From Streptosporangium sp. NBC_01495 (GTDB lineage: Bacteria; Actinomycetota; Actinomycetes; Streptosporangiales; Streptosporangiaceae): a DNA stretch of 64,000 nt. The first letter of the stretch is position 1, and each line of letters starts with the position of its first letter. The position numbers and the translations under genes are program-made. The notes beneath the pieces are model-generated. The model was not told the origin of the DNA and made no database searches. It saw only the letters and a program-made list of their open reading frames with translations. The DNA lies in contig NZ_CP109430.1 of NCBI RefSeq assembly GCF_036250735.1, positions 6,944,001 to 7,008,000 of the forward strand, read 5' to 3'. Shown here one piece after another: positions 21,914-30,700 of this stretch.

Positions 21914-23956
21914 TCAGCGCAGGAAGGCCGCCGCGACACCCGCGTCGACCGGGATGTGCAGCCCGGTGGTCTGGGTGAGCTGGGTCAGCTGGAAGACCGC
22001 CCCCGCCACGTGCTCGGGCAGCACCTCGCGCTTGAGCAGGGTGCGCCGCGCGTAGTACTCGCCCAGCTTCTCCTCCTCCACCCCGTACACCGCCGCCCGG
22101 TTCGCCCCCCACCCCGAGGCGAAGATGCCGGACCCGCGCACCACCCCGTCGGGGTTGACCCCGTTGACCCGGATCCCGTACCCGCCGAGCTCGGCCGCGA
22201 GCAGCCGCACCTGGTGCGCCTGATCGGCCTTGGCCGCCCCGTAGGCCACGTTGTCGGGGCCCGCGAACACCGCGTTCTTGGAGGAGATGTACACGATCTC
22301 CCCGCCCATCCCCTGGGCGATCATCACCCGGGCGCTCTCCCGCGAGACCAGGAACGACCCGCGGGCCATCACGTCGTGCTGCAGGTCCCAGTCGGCCACC
22401 GTGGTCTCCAGCAGCGAGCGCGACAGCGACAGACCCGCGTTGTTCACCACCAGGTCCACCCCGCCGAACGCCAGCACCGCCTCCCGGATCGCGGCGACCA
22501 CCTGTGCCTCGTCGGTGACGTCCACCTCCACCGCGACCGCGACGTCCTCCGGCCGGTACGCCCTCGCGCCCAGCTCGGCGGCCACCTCGCGCGCGGCGCC
22601 GAGGTCGCGGTCGGCCACCACCACGCACGCCCCCTCGGCGGCCAGCCTGCGCGCGGTCGCCGCCCCGATGCCCGAGCCGCCGCCGGTCACCACGGCCACC
22701 CGCGTCGCCAGCGGGCGCGCGGGCGGCATCCGGCGCAGCTTGGCCTCCTCCAGCTCCCAGTACTCGATCCGGAACTTCTCGCTCTCCTCGATCGGCGCGT
22801 ACGAGGAGAGCGCCTCCGCGCCGCGCATCACGTTGATCGCGTTGACGTAGAACTCCCCGGCCACCCGCGCGGTCTGCTTGTCCCTGCCGAAGGAGAACAT
22901 GCCCACGCCCGGCACCAGCACGATCGCCGGATCGGCCCCCCGCATCGCGGGCGAGCCCTCCACGGCGTGCCGCCGGTAGTAGGCCGCGTACTCCTCGCGG
23001 TAACCGGCGTGCAGTTCCCGCAGCCGGGCGATCACGTCCTCGATCGGCGCGGTGGCGGGCAGGTCCACCACCAGCGGGGCCACCTTGGTCCGCAGGAAGT
23101 GGTCGGGGCAGGAGGTGCCCAGCGCCGCCAGCTCGGGGTGGCGCTCGCGCGACAGGAAGTCCAGCACCTCGCCGGTGGCGGTGTGGTGGCCGACCTGCGG
23201 GGCGTCGGTGGAGGCCAGGCCCCGCACCACGGGGAGCAGCGCCGCCGCCCGCCCGGCCCGCGCCTCCTCGTCCAGCGGCTCGTACCCGGCGAGCACCGGC
23301 CCGAACGGCTCCGCCCGGCCGTGCTCGGCGATGTACGCCTCCGCGGTGCGGATGATCTCCAGCGAGTTGGCCTCGCAGGCGGCCGAGGTGTCGCCCCAGG
23401 CGGTGATGCCGTGCCCGCCCAGGACGCATCCGATCGCCCGGGGGTTGCCCGCCTTGATCGCCGCGATGTCCAGCCCCAGCTGGAAGCCCGGCCGCCGCCA
23501 GGGCACCCACACCACCCGGTCCCCGAAGATCCGCGTCGTCAGCGACTCGCCGTCGGCGGCGGTGGCGATCGCGATCCCCGCGTCCGGATGCAGGTGGTCC
23601 ACGTGCGCCGCGTCCACCAGGCCGTGCATCGCGGTGTCGATCGACGGCGCGGCGCCGCCCGTGCCGAAGGCGCAGAAGCCGAACGCCGCGACCATCTCGT
23701 CCTCGCGCCCGACCCCGGGATACACCCCCGTCAGCGCCCGCAGCCGGTCCAGCCACAGCACCGCCAGACCGCGCTCGGCCAGGGTGCCCAGGTCTCCCCC
23801 GGACCCCTTGACCCACATCACCTCGGCCGGAGTCCCGGTCACCGGGTCGGTCGCCGTCCCTTTGGCCGAGGTGTTGCCTCCCGCGAAATTGGTGTTCCGC
23901 GGATCGGCCCCCAGCGCGCGCGACCGCTGCAGCAGTTCCTCAACCGGCGACGTCAT
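21914..23956 (-). CDS. rhaD: bifunctional rhamnulose-1-phosphate aldolase / short-chain dehydrogenase
   Basis: The 680-residue protein is a natural fusion. Residues 1-400 are a class II aldolase (NTNFAGGNTSAKGT, VKGSGGDLGTL, the zinc histidines in DAAHVDHLHPDAGIA and LGGHGITAWGD). Residues 430-680 are an NAD(P)-dependent SDR with VVTGGGSGIGAATARRLA, NNAGLSLSRSL and the YGAAK catalytic pair. In bacteria with this fusion the aldolase splits L-rhamnulose-1-phosphate to dihydroxyacetone phosphate and lactaldehyde, and the SDR oxidises lactaldehyde. The start at ATG 23956 is set by GGAGAGG. It is followed by rhaB. Confidence 0.93.
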   Translation of the reverse strand: MTSPVEELLQRSRALGADPRNTNFAGGNTSAKGTATDPVTGTPAEVMWVKGSGGDLGTLAERGLAVLWLDRLRALTGVYPGVGREDEMVAAFGFCAFGTGGAAPSIDTAMHGLVDAAHVDHLHPDAGIAIATAADGESLTTRIFGDRVVWVPWRRPGFQLGLDIAAIKAGNPRAIGCVLGGHGITAWGDTSAACEANSLEIIRTAEAYIAEHGRAEPFGPVLAGYEPLDEEARAGRAAALLPVVRGLASTDAPQVGHHTATGEVLDFLSRERHPELAALGTSCPDHFLRTKVAPLVVDLPATAPIEDVIARLRELHAGYREEYAAYYRRHAVEGSPAMRGADPAIVLVPGVGMFSFGRDKQTARVAGEFYVNAINVMRGAEALSSYAPIEESEKFRIEYWELEEAKLRRMPPARPLATRVAVVTGGGSGIGAATARRLAAEGACVVVADRDLGAAREVAAELGARAYRPEDVAVAVEVDVTDEAQVVAAIREAVLAFGGVDLVVNNAGLSLSRSLLETTVADWDLQHDVMARGSFLVSRESARVMIAQGMGGEIVYISSKNAVFAGPDNVAYGAAKADQAHQVRLLAAELGGYGIRVNGVNPDGVVRGSGIFASGWGANRAAVYGVEEEKLGEYYARRTLLKREVLPEHVAGAVFQLTQLTQTTGLHIPVDAGVAAAFLR

Positions 23957-24049
23957 GACACCTCTCCGCTCACTCGTCCACCTGTCATCTCCCGCGGACA
24001 TCCGGCGGGGCCCTCACGGGAGACCGGGACGCGACGGGGCTGGATCTTC

Positions 24050-24193
24050 TTAAAAACGTTTTAAAGACGGTGAAAAAGCTATGGGACACTCACGACACTG
24101 TCAACGCCGTCACACCGGATCACGGGCCGAAAGCCGTCAAGCGGGCCGAAAATACCAGCCTGACTGGCGGACCAACGGTTGTTACGTTTTAAT
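24050..24193. promoter_or_regulatory. two operator-like sites in the rhaD / lacI-type intergenic region
   Basis: AAAACGTTTT at 24053-24062, inside TTAAAAACGTTTTAA, is a 10-bp palindrome with the central CG typical of LacI-family operators. TTACGTTTTAA at 24183-24193 shares the half-site ACGTTTTAA and abuts the regulator's start. They lie about 100 bp from rhaD and just before the repressor gene. This suits joint control of rhaDB and autoregulation. Confidence 0.55.
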
Positions 24194-24195
24194 CA

Positions 24196-25209
24196 ATGCA
24201 CATGAGTTCGGTGAGCATAAAGGAAGTCGCGACACGGGCCGGGGTGTCCCCCGGAACGGTCTCCAACGTGCTCAACCGCCCGGAGAAGGTCGCCGAGAGC
24301 ACGCGCGCCCGGGTCGAGGAGGCCATCCGCGATCTGGGGTTCGTCCGGCACGGTTCCGCCTCCAGCCTGCGGGCCGGGCACAGCCGCACCGTCGGCCTGT
24401 CGGTCATCGACATCGGCAACCCCTTCTTCACCGACGTGGCGGCGGGGGTCGAGGAGGTGGCCAGCGAGCGCGGGTACGCGGTGATCCTGGGCAACTCCTC
24501 GGGCGACCGGCTCAAGGAGGAGCGCAACCTGCTGGTCTTCGCCGAACAGCGGGTCCGCGGGGTGCTCATCACGCCCGCCGGGGCGAACCTGGCCAAACTC
24601 GACCAGCTCAAGGAGCGCGGCATCAGCGTGGTGCTGGTCGACCACCCCGCCGAACGCGCCGACCAGTGCTCGGTGGCGGTCAACGACATCACCGGCGGCT
24701 CGCTCGCGGTCTCCCACCTGCTGTCCACCGGGGCCGAGCGGATCGCCTACGTCACCGGCCCCCTCACCATCCGCCCGTGCGCCGACCGCCTGATCGGCGC
24801 GGAGCGGGCGCTGGCCGCGGCGGGCCGCGACCCCGGGGAGACCCTGGAGGAGATCGCGGTGAACGCGATGAACGCCAGGTCGGGGCAGCAGGCGGCGGAG
24901 AAGATGATCGCCGGGGGACGGCTGCCCGACGCCGTGTTCTGCGCGAACGACCTGCTGGCCCTGGGCATGCTGCGCGGTCTGCTCCAGGCGGGCGTGCGGG
25001 TCCCCCGGGACATCTCCCTCATCGGCTACGACGACATCGACTTCGCCTCGGCGTCGGCGGTCTCGCTCAGCTCCGTCCGGCAGCCGACCCACCGGCTGGG
25101 CCGGGTCGCCACCGAGCTGCTGCTGGACGAGTGCGACAATCCCGAGTCGCACGCCCATCAGCAGATCATGTTCCAGCCCGAGCTGATCATTCGCGAGTCG
25201 GCCCCCTGA
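24196..25209 (+). CDS. LacI-family transcriptional regulator of the rhamnose genes
   Basis: This 337-residue protein has the LacI layout. Residues 5-55 are the helix-turn-helix and hinge (SIKEVATRAGVSPGTVSNVL, VAESTRARVEEAIRDLGFV), followed by a periplasmic-binding-protein-like sensor domain (SRTVGLSVIDIGNPFFTDVA, GVLITPAG, VVLVDHP, VAVNDITGGSLAVSHLL, FCANDLLALGMLRGL, LIGYDDIDFA). It is divergent from rhaD-rhaB and probably releases repression when a rhamnose-pathway sugar binds. No Shine-Dalgarno sequence is visible before ATG 24196; ATG 24202 is an alternative, and leaderless translation is possible. Confidence 0.9.
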   Translation: MHMSSVSIKEVATRAGVSPGTVSNVLNRPEKVAESTRARVEEAIRDLGFVRHGSASSLRAGHSRTVGLSVIDIGNPFFTDVAAGVEEVASERGYAVILGNSSGDRLKEERNLLVFAEQRVRGVLITPAGANLAKLDQLKERGISVVLVDHPAERADQCSVAVNDITGGSLAVSHLLSTGAERIAYVTGPLTIRPCADRLIGAERALAAAGRDPGETLEEIAVNAMNARSGQQAAEKMIAGGRLPDAVFCANDLLALGMLRGLLQAGVRVPRDISLIGYDDIDFASASAVSLSSVRQPTHRLGRVATELLLDECDNPESHAHQQIMFQPELIIRESAP

Positions 25210-25225
25210 TCCCGCCTCCGCCCGG

Positions 25226-25966
25226 TCAGGGACGCCTGCGCGCCTCCTTGGCGGCCTGTCTGGCGGCCTCCTTCGCCCCCTTGGCCGCGCGGGCGGCCTC
25301 GACCTTGGCGCTCGCGGCGTACTTGTCGACGTACTCCTGGCCGGAGAGCTCCATCAGCGCGTACATGATCTCGTCGGTGACGGCGCGCAGGACGAGGCGG
25401 TCCTCCTCCATCCCGTAGTAACGGGTGAAGTCGAGCGGCTTGCCGAACTTCACCCCGGGGCGGATGCCCAGCTTGGGCAGGGCCCTGCCCGAGGGCATCA
25501 TCTCGAAGGTGTTGACCATCGCCCACGGAACGACCGGCACCCGCGACTCCAGCGCCAGGCGGGCCACACCGGTCTTGCCCTTGTAGAGGCGGCCGTCGTG
25601 GGAACGCGTACCCTCGGGGTAGATGGCGAGCACGTGCCCCTCCTCGAGGATGCGCTTGCCGGTGCGCAACGCCGCCTCGCTGGCCTTGCCTCCGGAGCGG
25701 TCGATGGGGACGGTGCCGACACCGCTGAAGAAGGCCCTGCTCATCAGCCCTTTGAGACCGCGGCCGGTGAAGTAGTCGGACTTGCCGAGAGAGATCACCT
25801 TGCGCCGCAGGAACAGCGCCCCGAAGAAGTGGTCGGCGAACGACAGGTGGTTTCCGGCCAGGATCACCGGCCCTTGCTTCGGCACGTTCCCCACGCCCTC
25901 CACCCACGGGCGGAAAATCAGATGGAGTAGGGGCGAGAGGATGGCCTTGACCACCCAGTAGAACAC
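25226..25966 (-). CDS. plsC: 1-acyl-sn-glycerol-3-phosphate acyltransferase
   Basis: This 246-residue membrane-associated PlsC-family enzyme transfers an acyl chain to lysophosphatidic acid in phospholipid synthesis. Visible motifs are NHLSFADHF (HX4D, residues 39-47) and YPEGTRSHDG (residues 115-124), plus the middle GTVPIDRSGG and VPVVPWAM blocks. The N-terminus is hydrophobic (FYWVVKAILSPLLHLIF), a likely membrane anchor. The C-terminus is a long Ala/Lys/Glu helix (AKVEAARAAKGAKEAARQAA). GTG 25966 is supported by GGAG. It converges on the LacI gene with 16 bp between stops and is divergent from the esterase gene. Confidence 0.9.
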   Translation of the reverse strand: MFYWVVKAILSPLLHLIFRPWVEGVGNVPKQGPVILAGNHLSFADHFFGALFLRRKVISLGKSDYFTGRGLKGLMSRAFFSGVGTVPIDRSGGKASEAALRTGKRILEEGHVLAIYPEGTRSHDGRLYKGKTGVARLALESRVPVVPWAMVNTFEMMPSGRALPKLGIRPGVKFGKPLDFTRYYGMEEDRLVLRAVTDEIMYALMELSGQEYVDKYAASAKVEAARAAKGAKEAARQAAKEARRRP

Positions 25967-26115
25967 TCGATGCTCCTTCGATCGGCAGGCGGGGACCTGG
26001 AGTTATCCTCCCACTTCCGATCCCGGCCACCTACCCCACCGAACCACCCAAATCGACCTCTCGCAAAACACGTCCCAGTCGTGCGACGATCGGGCGAACC
26101 TTACTAGGAGCCGCG

Positions 26116-26880
26116 ATGCCAGTCATGCCCGGTGCGGAGGCGTACCACCATGCGGGGGGACAGGTCGGCGTCCTGCTCTGCCACGGTTTCACCGGATCGC
26201 CACAGTCGTTGCGCCCCTGGGGCGAGTACCTGGCGGCGGCGGGCATGACGGTGGCGCTGCCGAGGCTGCCCGGCCACGGCACCACCTGGCGGGAGATGGC
26301 CCGCACCCGCTGGGAAGACTGGTACGCCGAGCTGGACAAGGCCCTGGCGGACCTGCGCGGCAGCTGCGCCGAGGTCTTCGTCATGGGCCTGTCGCTCGGC
26401 GGGTGCATGGCGCTGCGGCTGGCCGAGGTGCACGGCGACGGGATCAAGGGATTGGTGGTCGTCAACCCCTCGATCGTCAACGACGCGCCGCTGCTCAGGC
26501 TGGCGCCGCTGCTCAAGTTCGTGATCGCGTCGGTGCCCGGCGTGGCCGGGGACATCAAGAAGGAGGGGGCGGCCGAGCTCGGCTACACGCGTACGCCGGT
26601 CAAGGCCGCGGCCACCCTCCTGCGGCTGTGGTCGCTGACCCGGTCGGAGCTGGGTAAGATCACGCAACCTGTCCTGGTTTTCCATAGTCCGCAGGATCAT
26701 GTTGTGAAACCGGTGAGTGTGCGTATTCTGCGTGAGAGGCTGACCGGGGGGAATCTGAATGTGGTGGAGCTCGCCGACAGCTACCACGTCGCGACGCTTG
26801 ACAACGATGCTGATCGGATCTTTGCGGGGAGCCTGGAGTTCATCACCTCGAACGCGTCTGTACCCTTGCAGAGAGACTGA
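26116..26880 (+). CDS. alpha/beta-hydrolase, Est30-type carboxylesterase
   Basis: The 254-residue protein is close in layout to small bacterial carboxylesterases and monoglyceride lipases. VGVLLCHGFTGSPQSLRPWG gives the oxyanion-hole region, MGLSLGG (near residue 91) carries the nucleophile serine, FHSPQDHVV the acid and ADSYHVATLDND the histidine. LPRLPGHGTTWREMARTRWEDW is a family block. It probably hydrolyses short- or medium-chain esters; the substrate is unknown. AGGAG sits six bases before ATG 26116. It is divergent from plsC, and the pair is often found together in actinobacteria. Confidence 0.9.
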   Translation: MPVMPGAEAYHHAGGQVGVLLCHGFTGSPQSLRPWGEYLAAAGMTVALPRLPGHGTTWREMARTRWEDWYAELDKALADLRGSCAEVFVMGLSLGGCMALRLAEVHGDGIKGLVVVNPSIVNDAPLLRLAPLLKFVIASVPGVAGDIKKEGAAELGYTRTPVKAAATLLRLWSLTRSELGKITQPVLVFHSPQDHVVKPVSVRILRERLTGGNLNVVELADSYHVATLDNDADRIFAGSLEFITSNASVPLQRD

Positions 26881-26946
26881 TCGCGAGCGGGGGATGCGCG
26901 GTCTCCGGGAGAAAGTGATCGGCCGATGAACAACGGGCCCAACTAG

Positions 26947-27423
26947 GTGACACCTCAAAGCGATGAGGACGAGGTCTGGCGTCAGATCGTCGCGTCCTTC
27001 AACGACACCGCCGAGCGCGACTCGGCAGATCAGCCGTGGCCGGACAGCGAGAACCTTCCGGCCGAGCCTCCGCGACGGGTGATCAAACAGTCGGACGAGG
27101 AAGACCTCCTGCGTGAGGACGACCCCGCCGACGAGGCCGAAACCGGCACGGAACAGTCCGAAGGAGAGGACGAAGAGGGCCACTACGTGCCTCCGCCCCC
27201 ACCTCCCCTGCCCAAGACCGACGCCACCACCAAGATCGCTTGGCTGGCGCTGTTCGGCGGTCCCGCCTACCTGTTGCTGAGCGCCGCGCTCAGCTGGAAC
27301 CTCCAGGGATGGATGCTCTTCACCGCGGTCGCCGCGTTCATCGGCGGTTTCGTGGCGCTGGTGGTCCGGATGGGCGACGGCCCGCCCAACGACTCCGGCT
27401 GGGACGACGGCGCGGTCATCTGA
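26947..27423 (+). CDS. acidic membrane protein with two C-terminal transmembrane segments
   Basis: The 158-residue protein starts at GTG 26947. Residues 1-80 are very acidic (EEDLLREDDPADEAETGTEQ and a later SEGEDEEGHY), followed by a polyproline run (PPPPPPLP) and two hydrophobic spans: IAWLALFGGPAYLLLSAALS, and FTAVAAFIGGFVALVVRMG. The tail is acidic again. This layout, a charged cytoplasmic N-terminus and a hairpin membrane anchor, recurs in Streptomyces and relatives next to the esterase and plsC genes. Function unknown. A six-codon ORF (26926-26946, MNNGPN) with its own AG-rich leader ends immediately before the GTG. Confidence 0.7.
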   Translation: MTPQSDEDEVWRQIVASFNDTAERDSADQPWPDSENLPAEPPRRVIKQSDEEDLLREDDPADEAETGTEQSEGEDEEGHYVPPPPPPLPKTDATTKIAWLALFGGPAYLLLSAALSWNLQGWMLFTAVAAFIGGFVALVVRMGDGPPNDSGWDDGAVI

Positions 27424-27553
27424 GCGGTTCGTCCGGCCGCGGCCGTCGGCGCGGGGCGTCGGCCGCGCCCGTCCCCGATCCCCGATCCTCGATCGGACCG
27501 TCCTCGATCGCCCGGAACGGTCGTGCCCGATCACCGGGCAGACCGTGCCCTGG

Positions 27554-28681
27554 CTACGACTTGGCGCGGTCCGGGTTGCCGAAGCGCTCGATCACGTCGG
27601 TGTACTTGCCGGAGGCGTCGACCACGTGGCCGACGGTCCACACGGTGTCGGTGCCCGGCAGGTACGCCACCGACTGGAGCCTCACCGTCCGGGGGGCGGC
27701 GGTCTCCGGACCGCGCAGCGCCTTGACCGTACGCCCGTCGTATCGGAGCAGGAAGGCCTCGCCCGGCCGCTCCAGGTCGACACCCGAGATCCAGAAGTGC
27801 CCCTTGCGGTCGCCCGTCACCCCGTACAGGCGGACGTCACCGTCGGGGAGGGACACCCGGGACCACTTCTTGCCGTTCCACGACAGGGCCAGCGGGACGA
27901 TCCCGCCGTTCTCCCGGTAGACGCCCCCGACGGCGAGGGCCCGCTTGGGCCCGTCGAGGTGGACGTCACGCAGGTAGCCGCCGGGAATCTCCGGCGCCTT
28001 GTGGGTCTTCCAGCGCCCGCCGGACTGCCTCATGATCAACGGCTTGCCCCCGGTGTCGCCCACCGCCCACCCGTCGCTCTTGCCCGACAGCGCCACCCCG
28101 TACAGCGCGCCCCTGTCGGGCAGCTGGGTGAGCTTCCACTTCGAGCCGGTGCCGGTCACGACCATGGGCAGCTTGTCGCGGCGCCCGACGGCGACCACCC
28201 GGCCGGGAACGGCCGCCACCCCGCCCAGCCAGTCGCCCGAGTGCAGCTTGTCGACGATGACCCTGTCGAAGGACGACCCGTCTCCCCTCGCCAGGTAGGG
28301 GAGGCCGTCGTGCCCCTCGCCGACGGCCCACAGCTCGGTCGCCGAGGCCGCCGCGACGGAACGCAGGGGGCCGGCACCGGTCGGGTCGTTGCGGATGCCG
28401 ACCTCGTTCCAGGAGGTGCCGTCCCAGTGGGTGATCGCGCCGCGGCTCTGCCAGACGTCCCAGACGCTCTGCTGGCCGACCGCCCACACGCTCGTGGCCG
28501 AGACCCCCGCCACGTCGGACAGGGACCCGTCACTGCTCAGGCCCGCGCTGACCGGAGCCTGCCATGCCTCGGCCGCGGGCGGGCTGACGGGATCGGCGTG
28601 GGCTGGGAACGTTTGCGAGGACAGCAGGAGCAGGCCTCCCGCGCAGAGAACCAGCGCACGCCGCGGAAGGCGACGGGTCAT
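27554..28681 (-). CDS. secreted beta-propeller-like protein
   Basis: The 375-residue protein has a signal peptide (residues 1-29, ending PAHA). The mature part consists of repeats with the pattern GVSATSVWAVGQ, AAASATELWAVGEG, GVALSGKSDGWAVGD, GVTGDRKGHFWISGVD, VWTVGHVV. These blade-like units, each ending in a W-x-V-G strand, suggest a six- or seven-bladed propeller similar to exported actinobacterial repeat proteins. There is no catalytic motif. It faces the acidic membrane protein gene, and a GC-rich 130-bp gap with no clear hairpin separates their stops. Confidence 0.7.
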   Translation of the reverse strand: MTRRLPRRALVLCAGGLLLLSSQTFPAHADPVSPPAAEAWQAPVSAGLSSDGSLSDVAGVSATSVWAVGQQSVWDVWQSRGAITHWDGTSWNEVGIRNDPTGAGPLRSVAAASATELWAVGEGHDGLPYLARGDGSSFDRVIVDKLHSGDWLGGVAAVPGRVVAVGRRDKLPMVVTGTGSKWKLTQLPDRGALYGVALSGKSDGWAVGDTGGKPLIMRQSGGRWKTHKAPEIPGGYLRDVHLDGPKRALAVGGVYRENGGIVPLALSWNGKKWSRVSLPDGDVRLYGVTGDRKGHFWISGVDLERPGEAFLLRYDGRTVKALRGPETAAPRTVRLQSVAYLPGTDTVWTVGHVVDASGKYTDVIERFGNPDRAKS

Positions 28682-28767
28682 GTTTCAAATGGTACGGGGC
28701 TCGTCCGCTCCCCGCATGCCGGTCTCCCCACTTGACCCGCGCGATCTGGAAAGACACTCCGCCCCCG

Positions 28768-29619
28768 TCACGGAAACTCCCGCCCTCCCGGCTCTCCCGG
28801 CTCCCCGGGAGGGTCGGGATCGGGCTCCCCCGGCGTGGCGCCCGGGTGGTCGCCGACACCGGATGATCTCACCGGGGTCGTACCGGGATCGGCGCCCGCG
28901 GCCGGGCCCGGACGGTCTCCGGCCTCGGGGCGCGGGTGGTCCAGATCAGCGATCACCGGCAGGTGGTCGGTGGCGGCCACCAGGTCGGCGGGGTCGGCGT
29001 CGACCCCGCCGCAGGAGACCACGGATAGGCCGTCCATCGCGAAGATCGCGTCGATCCGCTTGTGCGGGCCCCTGGCGGGGAAGGTGAAGCCGTCGCCGCG
29101 CGGCGAGACCGGGTAGCAGTCGGTCAGCCGCTCGGTGAGGTGCCGCCAGCTCGGCTGGCCGGACTGCTCGTTGATGTCTCCGGCCAGCACCGGCAGCGCG
29201 TCGAACCGGTCGGCCACCTCCCGCAGGAGCCTCATCGCCTCGGCCGCGTGGTGACGCCGGGCGGTCTCGTCGAGATCCAGGTGGATGGAGCCGACGGCGA
29301 CCCGCCGTCCTTCCGACTCCACCACGGCGATCGCGATGGCGCGCCGCTCCAGGGGGAAGAAGGGCTCCAGGAGACGGCCCTCCCCGTGCAGCAGCCGCAC
29401 CCCGGGGCCGGTCAGCACGGCGACCCCGCCCCTGCGGCGGCCCGCGGCCACGGTCAGCCCGCCGAAGGCGGCCAGCCGCCTTCGCCTGCGGCGCCAGCAC
29501 AGGAACCGGGGGGCCTCCTGCACGCAGAGCACGTCGGCGCGGAGCGCGGCGACCACCCGCCCCAGCGCCGGGACGTCGTCCTTCATGGAGCGCACGTTGT
29601 AGCTGGCGATCCTGAGCAC
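28768..29619 (-). CDS. endonuclease/exonuclease/phosphatase family protein
   Basis: The protein has 283 residues. It begins with LRIASYNVRSMKDDVPALG and VLCVQEAP (the metal-binding N and E), then VAVGSIHLDLDETARRHHAAEA, LPVLAGDINEQSG (GDxN catalytic motif), HKRIDAIF and ATDHLPVIADL (final D-H). These are all the EEP-superfamily residues, so it should be an active phosphoesterase or DNase. The last 50 residues are a proline/glycine-rich tail (PGATPGEPDPDPPGEPGEPG). GTG 29619 follows GAGGTGG; GTG 29622 is an alternative. There is no signal peptide, so the substrate is intracellular. Confidence 0.85.
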   Translation of the reverse strand: MLRIASYNVRSMKDDVPALGRVVAALRADVLCVQEAPRFLCWRRRRRRLAAFGGLTVAAGRRRGGVAVLTGPGVRLLHGEGRLLEPFFPLERRAIAIAVVESEGRRVAVGSIHLDLDETARRHHAAEAMRLLREVADRFDALPVLAGDINEQSGQPSWRHLTERLTDCYPVSPRGDGFTFPARGPHKRIDAIFAMDGLSVVSCGGVDADPADLVAATDHLPVIADLDHPRPEAGDRPGPAAGADPGTTPVRSSGVGDHPGATPGEPDPDPPGEPGEPGGREFP

Positions 29620-29729
29620 CACGGCCACCTCACTTCGCGACGCGTGCCGCGAGGATAACCGCGCATCACCGGACGTACCAGCCACCCGCCCCGATCGGCA
29701 TGCGGGCGGCCGGTACGCGCCGGAGGCGG

Positions 29730-30674
29730 TCAGCGCCTGCGGGCGAGATCCGCCGCGCCCACCACACCCGCCGCCGCGCCGAGCTCGGCGCAGCGGATGT
29801 CGGCCAGCGGGCGGTGCCCCCGGCCGCTCAGATGGGTGTTGTAGAACTCGCGGGTCTCGTCGATCCACAGGTCGGCGGCACGCGAGACGCCGCCGCCGAG
29901 GACGAAGCAGCCCGGGTCGAGGACGGCGGCGAGGTCGGCCAGGCCCTGGCCGATCCAGCGGGCCATCGAGGAGAACGCGGCCAGCGCGGCCGGGTCGCCC
30001 TGCCTGGCGGCCTCGGTGACCTCCTGGCCCTCGATCTGGTCGGGCGTTCCTCCGGCGATCTCCAGGAGCTTGACGGCCCGGTCGGGCTCGGCCTCGGCGA
30101 TCATCCTGGCCTCGCTGACCAGGGCGCTGCCGCTGGCGTACTGCTCCCAGCAGCCGAGGTTGCCGCACCCGCACAGACGTCCGTCGGGGACCGCCTGCAT
30201 GTGGCCGAGCTCGGCGCCCATACCCCAGCGACCCCGGTAGAGGGAGCCGTCGAACACGATGCCGCCGCCGATGCCGGTGCCGACGGTCACGCAGACCAGG
30301 TGGGTCTCGCCGCGACCGGCACCGAACCTGGCCTCGCCCCACGCCATCGCGTTGGCGTCGTTCTCCACCACCACGGGAAGGCCGACCATGTCGGAGACCT
30401 TCCTCTGCAGCGGCTCCTCGCGCCAGGCGAGGTTGGGGGCGAAGCGGACAATGGACCTGGTCTCGTCGACGAACCCGGCCGCGCCGAGACCTACGGCCTC
30501 GATCTCCCGGCCCTTGGAGAGTTCCAGGATCACGTCACCGATCGTGTGGGCGACCCGGTCCGGATTCTCCGCCGGGGTGGGCCGCAGAACATGCTCGATG
30601 ATCTGGCCGTCCTCGTCGACGACTCCCGCCGCGACCTTCGTACCGCCAATGTCCACACCGATGGTCAGCGCCAT
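29730..30674 (-). CDS. ROK-family glucokinase
   Basis: This 314-residue sugar kinase has the ATP motif TIGVDIGGTKVAAGVV, the VVVENDANAMAWGEARFG active site with catalytic Asp, VTVGTGIGGGIV, and the ROK zinc signature ELGHMQAVPDGRLCGCGNLGCWEQY. It phosphorylates glucose with ATP; in Streptomyces the orthologue GlkA also mediates glucose repression. ATG 30674 is chosen because the conserved start follows directly; an upstream GTG at 30704, overlapping the DUF5304 stop, would add ten residues. It lies downstream of the DUF5304, ArsA and SRPBCC genes. Confidence 0.93.
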   Translation of the reverse strand: MALTIGVDIGGTKVAAGVVDEDGQIIEHVLRPTPAENPDRVAHTIGDVILELSKGREIEAVGLGAAGFVDETRSIVRFAPNLAWREEPLQRKVSDMVGLPVVVENDANAMAWGEARFGAGRGETHLVCVTVGTGIGGGIVFDGSLYRGRWGMGAELGHMQAVPDGRLCGCGNLGCWEQYASGSALVSEARMIAEAEPDRAVKLLEIAGGTPDQIEGQEVTEAARQGDPAALAAFSSMARWIGQGLADLAAVLDPGCFVLGGGVSRAADLWIDETREFYNTHLSGRGHRPLADIRCAELGAAAGVVGAADLARRR

Positions 30675-30700
30675 TGTCCGTTCATCCTCTCCCCCTGGGC

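Noticed and set aside
21914-24064. Long plus-strand open frame opposite rhaD
   Set aside because: It is an antisense frame produced by high third-position GC; the minus strand has complete aldolase and dehydrogenase motifs.
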